Below, piece by piece: positions 18,003 to 25,036 of a stretch of DNA of 64,000 bases. A program made the translations under genes and the position numbers. The stretch is from the NCBI GenBank assembly GCA_002010065.2, contig MTMD02000007.1, forward strand, positions 13,113-77,112, written 5' to 3'. The notes beneath the pieces are model-generated. The model was not told the DNA's origin. It searched no databases and was given only the letters and a program-made list of their open reading frames with translations. The stretch's first letter is position 1. The number at the start of each line of letters is the position of its first letter. The DNA comes from Candidatus Pyrohabitans jungbluthii. GTDB taxonomy: Archaea; Hydrothermarchaeota; Hydrothermarchaeia; Hydrothermarchaeales; BMS3B.

Positions 18003-19580
18003 ATGGATGAGCTTCTCGCACTCGCAGCTAAGGGCGAGGGAGGCAATGTAGAGTTTAAAGAGTACCTCTCGCGCAAAGTGCACCTCTCCCGAGATAGGAG
18101 GCAGAGCTTGGCCTCGCAGCTGAAGTACCGCGCAAATAACGGCTCGGGTAGGGCGGTTTACCTTCTCGGGGTGAGCGACTCAGGCGAAGTTGTGGGGCTT
18201 ACGCAGGAGAGGCTGGAGGAGAGCCTTGAGGTGCTCGAATGCATAGCACGAGACGTTGGCTTCGCCATAACAGAGAAGAAGATTTACAGCATGGACTCCC
18301 GCTACGCTGCGATGCTCACCCTGGAGCGGGCTCGTCTGGAGAAGGAGCACCTGCTTATAGCCACTGCCGGACATGTGGACCATGGGAAGTCCACCCTGGT
18401 GGGTACCCTCGTTTCTGGTGAGCACGATGACGGCTCCGGCAGGACGAGGCGCTATCTGGATACGCAGAAGCACGAGATTGAGCGCGGCTTAAGCGCAGAT
18501 TTAAGCTACGCCGTCTATGGGTTTACCAGCGGAGGCGAGGTTATTCGCCTCAGAAACCCGCTGAGCAGAGAGGAGCGCGCAGGCGTGGTTGCGCGAGCTT
18601 CCAAGCTTGTGAGCTTTGTCGACACCGTTGGACATGAGCCCTGGCTGCGCACTACAATAAGAGGCATAGTGGGGCAGAAGTTGGATTACGGCCTGCTGGT
18701 TATCGCCGCTGACGACGGCATAACCCACATAACCAAGGAGCACCTAGGCATAATGCTGGCGATGGATTTGCCGGTGATCATCGCCATAACCAAGGCAGAC
18801 AGGGCGAAAAACTTGGGAAAGCTTCAGAGCGATATCTCTTCGCTCCTCGCTCTCGTAGGGAGGGTTGCAAAGTTTATCTCCTCACCTCGGGACATAGCCG
18901 AGCTGGGCAACTTCTGGCAAAGCAAGGTACTCGTGCCCGTGGTGGTTACCTCTGCGAAGACCGGAGAGGGACTGGAAATTCTTGACAGGCTTTTCTACTA
19001 CCTTCCCAAGAGGGCTTCTCAGCGAGAGCGCGAGGCGGAGTTCATGATGTACATAGACAAAATTTACAGCGTCGCGGGCGTGGGCACAGTGGTGAGCGGG
19101 AGTGTGAAGCGCGGTATGGTCACGCGCGGGCAGACTCTGTATTTAGGTCCTGACGAAAAAGGGGAGTTTCACAGGGTGAAGGGTTCTTCAATTGAGATAC
19201 ATCATCTCAGCGTCGAAAGCGCAGAGGTTGGCGAGGTGGTGGGTATTGCGATAAAGGGCACCAAGATTAAACCGCGACGCGGCATGGTCTTAACCTCACG
19301 CAAGGATTTGTACGCAGTCAAGAGCTTCCTCGCAGACGTGGTGGTGCTGAACCACCCCACCAGGATAGCTCACGGATATGAGCCTGTGATTCACCTTGAG
19401 ACGATTTCAGAGGCGGTGGTACTCGAGCCTCTGGAGCGGGAGTTCCTCGCCGCAGGGGATAGAGGAAAGGTTAAGGTGACATTTAAATATGCGCCGCACT
19501 TCGTGGAACGGGGGCAGCGCTTTGTTTTCCGCGAAGGGAGAAGCAAGGGCATCGGTGTGGTGACTGAAATTGTGGCGTAG
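18003..19580 (+). CDS. GTPBP1-like translational GTPase (EF-Tu/EF-1A superfamily)
   Basis: 525 aa. A ~115-residue N-terminal extension (GGNVEFKEYLSRKVHLSRD) precedes the G domain: G1 GHVDHGKST at 123-131, G3 VDTVGHEP, G4 TKAD, G5 TSAKTG. Beta-barrel domains follow (VVSGSVKRGMVTRGQTLYLG and FKYAPHFVERGQRFVFREGR), as in EF-Tu-like factors. The layout and the long insert after G1 (RYLDTQKHEIERGLSADLSY) match the archaeal GTPBP1/GTPBP2 family, implicated in translation or mRNA surveillance. It is followed after 2 nt by tsr3. Confidence 0.9.
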   Translation: MDELLALAAKGEGGNVEFKEYLSRKVHLSRDRRQSLASQLKYRANNGSGRAVYLLGVSDSGEVVGLTQERLEESLEVLECIARDVGFAITEKKIYSMDSRYAAMLTLERARLEKEHLLIATAGHVDHGKSTLVGTLVSGEHDDGSGRTRRYLDTQKHEIERGLSADLSYAVYGFTSGGEVIRLRNPLSREERAGVVARASKLVSFVDTVGHEPWLRTTIRGIVGQKLDYGLLVIAADDGITHITKEHLGIMLAMDLPVIIAITKADRAKNLGKLQSDISSLLALVGRVAKFISSPRDIAELGNFWQSKVLVPVVVTSAKTGEGLEILDRLFYYLPKRASQREREAEFMMYIDKIYSVAGVGTVVSGSVKRGMVTRGQTLYLGPDEKGEFHRVKGSSIEIHHLSVESAEVGEVVGIAIKGTKIKPRRGMVLTSRKDLYAVKSFLADVVVLNHPTRIAHGYEPVIHLETISEAVVLEPLEREFLAAGDRGKVKVTFKYAPHFVERGQRFVFREGRSKGIGVVTEIVA

Positions 19581-19582
19581 GG

Positions 19583-20092
19583 ATGAGGATGAGGCTTATC
19601 GTATACCACGCTAAGCAATGCTCGCCAAAGAAGTGCACAGCTTTAAAGCTCTCCCGTTTTGCGCTGGTCAAGCTGGTGCACAGCGCAAAGGCAATCCCAC
19701 GAAATGCGATTGTGCTCAACCCCTTTGCCGCTAAGCCTCTCTCGCCAGCTGAGGATGCAAATGCCACAACCTTGGTGGCGCTGGATTGCTCCTGGGAGCA
19801 TGCCAAGGAGGTTTTCCGCAGCTATCGCAGCAGAGCCAGGCATCGCTCTTTGCCCCTGCTGGTAGCCGCTAATCCCGTGAACTACGGAAAAATCGCCAAG
19901 CTAAGCACCGTCGAAGCTTTAGCTGCGGCGCTCTACATCCTGGGCGAGCGGGAGCATGCGGAGAAGCTGCTTTCAAAATTTAACTGGGGGCACAGTTTCC
20001 TTGAGCTCAACCGTAGCCTGCTGGAAGACTACGCCAGCGCTTCAAGCATGGAAGCTTTGCTTGAGGTGCAGCGGGAATACTTCGGCGTCTAA
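19583..20092 (+). CDS. tsr3: Tsr3-like rRNA aminocarboxypropyltransferase (DUF367)
   Basis: 169 aa. Opens VYHAKQCSPKKCTALKLSRF and carries ALDCSWEHA, the LPLLVAANPVNYGKIAKLST segment and a C-terminal LSKFNWGHSFLELNRSLLED, all typical of Tsr3. The enzyme transfers the 3-amino-3-carboxypropyl group of SAM to a conserved pseudouridine (yeast position 1191) of small-subunit rRNA. It follows the GTPBP1-like gene by 2 nt, so the two are likely co-transcribed; both act in translation. The stop overlaps the end of a short convergent ORF. Confidence 0.93.
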   Translation: MRMRLIVYHAKQCSPKKCTALKLSRFALVKLVHSAKAIPRNAIVLNPFAAKPLSPAEDANATTLVALDCSWEHAKEVFRSYRSRARHRSLPLLVAANPVNYGKIAKLSTVEALAAALYILGEREHAEKLLSKFNWGHSFLELNRSLLEDYASASSMEALLEVQREYFGV

Positions 20093-20211
20093 GCTTCGCC
20101 GGCTAACCTCGCCTTGAAGGGTCCGGAGAATATCTTCAGGTTGAGAATCTCCTCCTCGGTTATGATTGAAGGGTCGTGAGGTAATAGATACGCTGCACGT
20201 CTTTCCAACAT
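20089..20211 (-). CDS. Possible small ORF or 3' remnant between DUF169 gene and tsr3
   Basis: 40 aa from the only ATG: starts [20 protein letters not shown] and ends [11 protein letters not shown], with its stop overlapping the tsr3 stop on the other strand. The same frame stays open upstream, without a standard start codon, back to the stop codon of the DUF169 gene (about 68 codons in all, including [16 protein letters not shown]). Composition looks protein-like but no ribosome-binding site or known family is visible. It could be a real small protein, or the tail of a gene whose front was lost when the DUF169 operon arrived. Confidence 0.3.
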   Translation of the reverse strand: MLERRAAYLLPHDPSIITEEEILNLKIFSGPFKARLAGEA

Positions 20212-20295
20212 TATCAGAGGCGATAAAGATTGCCGCTCAATCCTTCCGAAGGGATGTAACCAAGATGAGCCGTTGTGTGGAGTGATGGGTACTTT

Positions 20296-21201
20296 TTATT
20301 TTTTCTTAACCTTTGCGGCAAGCTCTTCAATAAGCTCTTTCAAACCCTTCCCCGAGCTTATGTCGAAACCTTCGCCGTCCTTGAAGGTTGCATAGAGGTC
20401 TGTCCACGCGCCGCGCTTTCTCGCCTGGAAGGGTGGAGTTACCTCAACCTCACCTTTAACAGGGAAGTGGATTGTTACATAGCTTATCTTACCGTTAATG
20501 TCCTTGTTCAGGTAGATGCGCACATTTTGCGAGTCAACCCTTCCAAAGAAGTAGTCTATGCCCCGCTCAAAGCCAAGCTCAGAGAACACCTGGATTACTC
20601 GCGGCGGAAGGTCGCTGGTCTTGCACCCGCAAAGCGCTCCGCAGCTCTTTTCGAGAGCTTTAACTTTAGTCTCGAGCTCCTTGAAGACCTCCAGAGGCGC
20701 GCCCAAGATAACCTCGCTGTCCTTGTAGTCAGCGAACATTCTGGCGCCGCCGCACAGGAAGGTTACATTTGCCTTCCCGCTCTTAAGCGGCTCTGCAATA
20801 ACCTCACCGCACACGGCAATTTCGCCGGCGAACTTCGCTTCGATGCCGTGGAGAAGTGCCGCCGCCTCCATCACTTGGCGCGGGGTGGCTATCATCAGAA
20901 CCACATCCGGGTCTGGAATCTCCTCCACGGGCGCGATGAGCACCGCCTTGGTTTCAGCGGGCTGTATCCTCGGCTGGATGTCTATGAACATGGGCTCCTG
21001 AAAGCCCAGAGCGATCAGCGACTGGTGGCACTCCTCATCCTCGGCGCGCATGAGTATCGTCTCACCCAACGCGGCGCGCCTAACAAACTCGCAGAATTTT
21101 CCGGGCTTCGCCGGCGTGGGATAACCTTCTGGAATCTCCTTAAACAGCTTCACACCCACAAGGCGATACTTGCTACCGAAATAGGCGCGTATGCTCTCCA
21201 T
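20296..21201 (-). CDS. DUF169 family protein with C-terminal extension
   Basis: 301 aa. The first 200 residues match DUF169: YRLVGVKLFKEIPEGYP, GKFCEFVRRAALGETILMRA, DVVLMIATPRQVMEAAALLH and AVCGEVIAEPL-KSG. Many cysteines (CGGA, SCGALCGCK) hint at a metal or sulfur site. The last ~100 residues (from about VIQVFSELGFERGIDYFFGR) form an extra domain. DUF169 proteins are common in anaerobes and methanogens, with no settled function. Last gene of the sulfur-carrier operon, 2 nt after the TusA-like gene, which suggests a role in sulfur or cofactor handling. Confidence 0.85.
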   Translation of the reverse strand: MESIRAYFGSKYRLVGVKLFKEIPEGYPTPAKPGKFCEFVRRAALGETILMRAEDEECHQSLIALGFQEPMFIDIQPRIQPAETKAVLIAPVEEIPDPDVVLMIATPRQVMEAAALLHGIEAKFAGEIAVCGEVIAEPLKSGKANVTFLCGGARMFADYKDSEVILGAPLEVFKELETKVKALEKSCGALCGCKTSDLPPRVIQVFSELGFERGIDYFFGRVDSQNVRIYLNKDINGKISYVTIHFPVKGEVEVTPPFQARKRGAWTDLYATFKDGEGFDISSGKGLKELIEELAAKVKKK

Positions 21202-21203
21202 GG

Positions 21204-21452
21204 CTAATCCTCGAAAGCGGGAATCTCTATATAAATTTCGTATGTTCTTTCTGCCACCTGCTTAACCTCTAGAACCTTGTATCCCTTGCCCTCCTGAGCC
21301 AGGCTGCGCGGTATACTCTCCACCGCCGGCGGATAGTCCACTATCACCTTGAGCTTCCCGCCGCCCGAGTAGCCTATCTCCTCAGCTTTAATCTTGGTGT
21401 ACACAAAGGTATCAGGGCACTTCTCGCCGCGAAGGTCTAAAGTCTCCATCAC
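21204..21452 (-). CDS. TusA/SirA-like sulfur-carrier protein
   Basis: 82 aa. Carries the TusA signature near the N-terminus, LDLRGEKCPDTFVYTKIKAE, in which the cysteine would carry a persulfide. The normal CPxP is CPDT here, losing the second proline. The fold pattern (strand, CP helix, KLKVIVDYPPAVESIPR strand, helix, YEIYIEI strand) is intact. TusA-like proteins relay sulfane sulfur to tRNA thiolation, molybdopterin or, in Dsr organisms, sulfur metabolism. The start overlaps the ThiF-like stop by 4 nt. Partners are probably the ThiF-like enzyme and the MoaD-like carrier. Confidence 0.9.
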   Translation of the reverse strand: MMETLDLRGEKCPDTFVYTKIKAEEIGYSGGGKLKVIVDYPPAVESIPRSLAQEGKGYKVLEVKQVAERTYEIYIEIPAFED

Positions 21453-22273
21453 TCATCACCCTCCGTCACACCGGAAGCTTCACTTCCGGGTAACACTGTG
21501 CATACATCTTCTACGGGTTTGGGAATAAAGTGCTCTCCACATGCGGTGCAGTCGTCTCGCTTCGCCACTCTAACCTTCTCAAAGCGCATCTCGTCCACAT
21601 TTATTATCAGCAGCTGATTCTTCAGTCCAATCTCCAGTCCAGCGAGGTAACGTATCGCCTCACTCGCCTGTATGGCACCGACGATGCCCACGACAGAGCC
21701 CAGAATACCTGCTTCTCTGCAGGTGGGTATCATGCCCGCGGGTGGCGGCTCGGGGAATACGCATCTAAAGCATGCGGTCTCGCCGGGGATTATGCTCATC
21801 GCCCTGCCCTCGTACATCAGCGCGGCGCCGTGAAAGAGAGGCACGCGGTTAACCACGGCGGCGTCGTTAACAGCGTAGCGCACAGCGAAGTTGTCTGTTC
21901 CGTCGACGATGGCGTCATAGCCCTTGAGCAGCTCAAAGGCATTGTCGTAGGTTACCTTCTCGTTTATCCCCTCTATCTTAATCTCCGGGTTTATCTCACT
22001 TAGCCGCTTTGCCGCCATCTCCGCCTTGGGTTTGCCAACATCCTCGGGGGTGTAGAGGAACTGCCTGTTCAGGTTGCTCATCTCTATGCGGTCAAAATCG
22101 AAGATGTGAATCTCGCCCACGCCAGCCAGAGTGAGGTAAGTCGAAACCGGGCAGCCCAGTCCACCTGCCCCGGTTACAGCTACTTTGGCCTTCTTAAGCC
22201 TAGACTGCTCCTTGGTACCGAAGTCCGGAAGGATGAGCTGCCTTGAATAGCGCTTTATCTCATTCAGATTCAT
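21449..22273 (-). CDS. ThiF/MoeB/HesA-family E1-like adenylyltransferase
   Basis: 274 aa. Rossmann nucleotide loop VAVTGAGGLGCPVSTYLTLA, the catalytic NLNRQFLY segment, DGTDNFAVRYAVND and the conserved cysteine in IPTCREAGILGSVVGIVG. Two CxxC pairs (CFRC and CTAC) bind the structural zinc. It adenylates the C-terminal glycine of a ubiquitin-like sulfur carrier, here surely the MoaD-like protein ending SGG two genes upstream. The extreme C-terminus (VLPGSEASGV) is encoded by a perfect hairpin that looks inserted. It overlaps its neighbours on both sides (14 nt with the YkgJ-like gene, 4 nt with the TusA-like gene). Confidence 0.93.
   Translation of the reverse strand: MNLNEIKRYSRQLILPDFGTKEQSRLKKAKVAVTGAGGLGCPVSTYLTLAGVGEIHIFDFDRIEMSNLNRQFLYTPEDVGKPKAEMAAKRLSEINPEIKIEGINEKVTYDNAFELLKGYDAIVDGTDNFAVRYAVNDAAVVNRVPLFHGAALMYEGRAMSIIPGETACFRCVFPEPPPAGMIPTCREAGILGSVVGIVGAIQASEAIRYLAGLEIGLKNQLLIINVDEMRFEKVRVAKRDDCTACGEHFIPKPVEDVCTVLPGSEASGVTEGDE
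21471..21489. repeat. Hairpin element inside the 3' end of the thiF-like gene
   Basis: Perfect 7-bp inverted repeat CCGGAAG-CTTCA-CTTCCGG followed directly by GTAAC so that the plus strand reads CTTCCGGGTAACA. It shares the layout CAC-stem-loop-GGGYAAC with hairpins at 34811 and 37512 and, inverted, near 11275. It adds or replaces the last ~15 codons of the gene without breaking the frame. Confidence 0.6.
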
Positions 22274-22730
22274 GCTCTCGACTCTCCTTCAGGTAATCTT
22301 TAATCTCCCTGACGAACTGGTTGCCCAGCTCTTCAATGCGGAGCTCAAACTCCTCGCCCAGCGTGTCGCCCCTGCCTATGCCGGGGCACTCGTCGGCGCA
22401 GCGAAGCTTGAGTACCAGCTCGTCCGCGTAAATTATCCCATCGAACAGGAAGGGATACATCTGGCAAGAGAGGGGCTTCACCCCAAGCTCATGAAGCTCA
22501 CAGCTCAGATCCTCGCGCAGGAAGATGCATTTTCCAGCCTTGCCCTTGAGGCGGAAGAGCCCCTTCTCAGGCTTGAGCTCTGCGAACTCCTCCGGTGCTT
22601 TGCCTGTTGCACGGGAGATTCGCTCAACTCCTCGCGAGGTGACCACTCTGCCCTCAACGCAGCACTTGGCTCCGCACTCGCGGTAAACGCAGGAGAAGCG
22701 CTCCACTTTGTGCGGCGAGTATATTATCAC
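22260..22730 (-). CDS. YkgJ-like CxxCxxCC-type Fe-S/zinc cysteine-cluster protein
   Basis: 156 aa with ten cysteines. Pattern: FSCVYRECGAKCC near the N-terminus, KCIFLREDLSCELHELGVKP, LSCQMYPF and LRCADECPGI. This is the YkgJ/UPF0153 family (Fe-S or zinc binding), often linked to methylation, flagellar or cofactor operons; molecular function not established. It lies between the MoaD-like and ThiF-like genes, 3 nt after the former, so it should belong to the same sulfur-transfer system. Confidence 0.88.
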   Translation of the reverse strand: MIIYSPHKVERFSCVYRECGAKCCVEGRVVTSRGVERISRATGKAPEEFAELKPEKGLFRLKGKAGKCIFLREDLSCELHELGVKPLSCQMYPFLFDGIIYADELVLKLRCADECPGIGRGDTLGEEFELRIEELGNQFVREIKDYLKESREHESE

Positions 22731-22733
22731 CGC

Positions 22734-23003
22734 TCAGCCTCCAGAGACCGCGGGTAAGATGCTTATAACGTCATCCTCGGCGACCTCTGTGTCTAAGCCT
22801 TTCTTGAAGCGCACATCCTCGTTGTTGTGGAAGATGTTTATAAACTGCTTTATCTCGCCGTTCTCAATTATGCGCTCCTTGAAGCCAGGCTTCGCTTTGT
22901 CTATGTTTTCTATAATCTCGCGTATCGTTTTGCCGCTCGCCTGTATTTCGGGCTTACCATCGCTGAACTTTCTAAGGGGGGTAGCAAGCCTAACTGTTAC
23001 CAT
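22734..23003 (-). CDS. MoaD/ThiS-like ubiquitin-fold sulfur carrier
   Basis: 89 aa. Beta-grasp pattern typical of MoaD: VTVRLATPLRKFSDGKPEIQ, then a helix TIREIIENID, and VAEDDVISILPAVSGG with the mandatory C-terminal Gly-Gly that is adenylated and thiocarboxylated. An insert (FINIFHNNEDVRFKKGLDTE) resembles the ARCP/MoaD-type carriers of archaea. The start overlaps the stop of the PLP-enzyme gene by 7 nt, which implies translational coupling and suggests that the thiocarboxylate is the sulfur donor for that enzyme (inference). Confidence 0.93.
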   Translation of the reverse strand: MVTVRLATPLRKFSDGKPEIQASGKTIREIIENIDKAKPGFKERIIENGEIKQFINIFHNNEDVRFKKGLDTEVAEDDVISILPAVSGG

Positions 23004-24244
23004 GCGACCACCTCCTTCTCGAGCTTCTTTTCTACTAACTCGCGAAATGCGTCGAGATCAGGCTTTATAACAGGCGGCTTTGTTAAGTAGTTCGCAAGAA
23101 CGTCCTGCGTCTTTAAGCCATTGCCTGTGATGTACGCAACAACACTCTCATCGCGGTCGATTTCTCCCGCCTCAACCAGCTTTTTAAGCGTGGCTATCAC
23201 AACACCGCCCGCGGTTTCTGTGAATATACCCTCTGTCTTTGCGAGAAGCTTTATCCCCTCGATGATCTCGGGATCGCTGGCAGCGCCGGCTGTGCCTCCG
23301 CTCTCCTTAATCACCTTTACTGCATAGTAGCCGTCCGCTGGATTGCCTATGGCAAGGCTCTTCTCTATCGTATTCGGCTTCACGGGCTTAATGGGCTCGC
23401 CGGTGCGGAACGCCGTGGTTACAGGCGAACATCCCTCGCTCTGGGCTGCGGTAATGCGCGTGTCTGCGCTGTCTATTAAGCCTAGAGTCTCAAACTCCTT
23501 CAAGCCTTTGTATATCTTTGTGAGCAGCGAACCACTGGCTACGGGGATAATCGCCCGCTCTGGAGCGCGCCACCCAAGCTGCTCCGCAACCTCGTATCCT
23601 AGGGTTTTTGAGCCCTCTGAGTAGAATGGCCTCAAGTTTATGTTCACAAAGCCCCAATTATAGTAGCCTGCGATCTCAGTGCACAGGCGATTGACATCGT
23701 CGTAGTTGCCCTCCACGCTTATAAGGTTGGGGTCGTAGGCAAGGGTCTGGATTATCTTCCCGAGGTTGAGGTTCGCTGGTATGAAGATATAGCAGTTCAG
23801 CTTCGCCTTAGCAGCGTGCGCTGCCACGCTGTTCGCCAGGTTACCTGTGGAGGCGCAGCCCACCGTATCGAAGCCAAACTCTATCGCCTTGCTCACCGCC
23901 ACGCTCACAACGCGGTCCTTGAATGAGAATGTGGGGTTAACTGAGTCGTTCTTTATGTAAAGCTCCTTTAAGCCGAGAGCTTCCGCTAAATTATCAGCGC
24001 GGTGAAGCGGTGTGAAGCCTGCCTGCAGGTCAACGATGCTCGAATCACTCTCCACAGGCAGGAGTTCGCGGTAGCGCCACAGCGTGGGTGCACGCTTCTC
24101 AATCTTCTCTTTGCTCAGCTTCTCCTTTATCGCCTCGTAGTCGTACTCTACCTCAAGCGGACCAAAGCACTCCTCGCAGATGCTTATCGCCTCTACGGGG
24201 TAGCGCTTTCCACAGTTCCTGCACTTTAGGCTAATGACCGTCAT
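22997..24244 (-). CDS. Threonine-synthase-like PLP enzyme (possibly thiocarboxylate-dependent sulfur amino-acid synthase)
   Basis: 415 aa. N-terminal zinc-ribbon-like LKCRNCGKRYP and ICEECFGPLEVEYDY as in archaeal threonine synthases and the related cysteate synthase. PLP lysine in NPTFSFKDRVVS, the phosphate-interaction STGNLANSVAAHAAKA and VASGSLLTKIYKG complete fold type II. By sequence alone it would be called ThrC. However, co-transcription with a MoaD-like carrier, its E1 and a TusA-like protein is the arrangement used for protein-thiocarboxylate-dependent cysteine or homocysteine formation, so a phospho-homoserine or O-phosphoserine sulfhydrylase role is possible. The ATG after GGAAGGTGATACC was chosen over an upstream start. 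Confidence 0.85.
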   Translation of the reverse strand: MTVISLKCRNCGKRYPVEAISICEECFGPLEVEYDYEAIKEKLSKEKIEKRAPTLWRYRELLPVESDSSIVDLQAGFTPLHRADNLAEALGLKELYIKNDSVNPTFSFKDRVVSVAVSKAIEFGFDTVGCASTGNLANSVAAHAAKAKLNCYIFIPANLNLGKIIQTLAYDPNLISVEGNYDDVNRLCTEIAGYYNWGFVNINLRPFYSEGSKTLGYEVAEQLGWRAPERAIIPVASGSLLTKIYKGLKEFETLGLIDSADTRITAAQSEGCSPVTTAFRTGEPIKPVKPNTIEKSLAIGNPADGYYAVKVIKESGGTAGAASDPEIIEGIKLLAKTEGIFTETAGGVVIATLKKLVEAGEIDRDESVVAYITGNGLKTQDVLANYLTKPPVIKPDLDAFRELVEKKLEKEVVAW

Positions 24245-24274
24245 GGTATCACCTTCCAGAATACAGATATGTAA

Positions 24275-24288
24275 CAATATATATAATT
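24275..24288 (-). promoter_or_regulatory. TATA box of the sulfur-carrier operon
   Basis: Minus-strand AATTATATATATTG about 35-45 nt before the first ATG, leaving room for a short leader with the ribosome-binding site GGAAGGTG. Confidence 0.6.
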
Positions 24289-24311
24289 TTCGGTAAAACT
24301 TATTACCAAAA
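24287..24311. promoter_or_regulatory. Palindromic operator candidate overlapping the BRE/TATA of the sulfur-carrier operon
   Basis: Inverted repeat TTTTCGGTAA-N6-TTACCAAAA with one mismatch, abutting the upstream edge of the TATA box. A dyad at this place would block or recruit TFB/TBP, as archaeal repressors and activators do. The cognate regulator is not known. Confidence 0.5.
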
Positions 24312-24351
24312 GTAATATTAAAAAATAGAGAAAATAGAAAAGCTCCCAGCT

Positions 24352-24537
24352 TCAGCAGGAGCTATGCGAGATTGCACCCTCTGGACACGCCTCTACGCAG
24401 GCGCAGCACTCCACGCAGTCGTCGGCGTTCACCACTACGCTCTTGCCGTCGTTCAGCTCATAAACCGACGAGGGGCAGGTGTCAACACAGGTTCCACAGC
24501 CGACGCACTTTGCTTCGTCAACGCTTATGTCTACCAT
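24352..24537 (-). CDS. 2[4Fe-4S] ferredoxin
   Basis: 61 aa. Two complete cluster motifs: CVGCGTCVDTCPS and CVECCACVEACPEG. It is a bacterial-type 2[4Fe-4S] electron carrier. The ATG (MVDISVDEAKC) lies 9 nt after GGAGG and is preferred to a TTG three codons upstream. It stands alone between the sulfur-carrier operon and the divergent single-cluster ferredoxin, near dsrAB, and may supply electrons to sulfite reduction (inference). Confidence 0.95.
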   Translation of the reverse strand: MVDISVDEAKCVGCGTCVDTCPSSVYELNDGKSVVVNADDCVECCACVEACPEGAISHSSC

Positions 24538-24655
24538 TCTCTTCAACCTCCGACTTTTCAGGGTTATCGCTGCTTATTTAAACTTTTTGGTGACCTCGCA
24601 GAGCACGAGGCACTTAAGCCCAGAGGTTTAACAAGTTAAAACTGAACATAACAAA

Positions 24656-24664
24656 ATTTAAATA
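24656..24664 (+). promoter_or_regulatory. TATA box of the second ferredoxin
   Basis: ATTTAAATA preceded by an A-rich BRE (ACAAA), about 50 nt before the ATG; the ribosome-binding site AAAAGGAGG falls after the expected start. Confidence 0.5.
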
Positions 24665-24709
24665 TGTTAAGCTAAAGCTATGCTTGGAAAACTAAAAGGA
24701 GGCTAAGTA

Positions 24710-24916
24710 ATGGCGAACATAGAGGTTGATCTCGACGCGTGTGTGGGTTGTGGCACCTGCGAGTCTCTCTGCCCAAGCACCTTCCAGCTTCAGGACGGCA
24801 AGAGCTACGTGATTGGTGACGGCTCAGACTGCGACCTGGAAGAAGTAGTAAACAGCTGCCCGACCAGCGCAATAACTGTCGAGGGCATAGGTTCTGCTGA
24901 GAGAAAGCAGGTGTAA
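24710..24916 (+). CDS. Single-cluster ferredoxin ([4Fe-4S] or [3Fe-4S])
   Basis: 68 aa. Motif CVGCGTCESLCPSTF plus a distant cysteine in VVNSCPTSAITVEG: a mono-cluster ferredoxin in which the second motif is reduced to one CP. A strong ribosome-binding site, AAAGGAGG, precedes the ATG. It is convergent with dsrAB. Archaeoglobus carries a ferredoxin gene behind its dsr operon, so an electron-donor role for DsrAB is plausible, though this gene is on the opposite strand. Confidence 0.94.
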   Translation: MANIEVDLDACVGCGTCESLCPSTFQLQDGKSYVIGDGSDCDLEEVVNSCPTSAITVEGIGSAERKQV

Positions 24917-25007
24917 ATACCCCTCCACCTTTTTTAAATTTTAAAACTTACAAAATTTTATTCTGCTTTTATCAAAATTGGTTATTTAAAAAGTATCTAA
25001 ATTTTAA

Positions 25008-25027
25008 ACACAAAAAAAGACAAAAGG
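25008..25027 (-). terminator. T-run terminator downstream of dsrB
   Basis: On the minus strand, CCTTTTGTCTTTTTTTGTG lies within 30 nt after the dsrB stop, a T-rich archaeal terminator. The opposite strand has CCTTTTTTAAATTTT at about 24928-24942 after the ferredoxin. Confidence 0.5.
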
Positions 25028-25036
25028 GGGAGGGCT

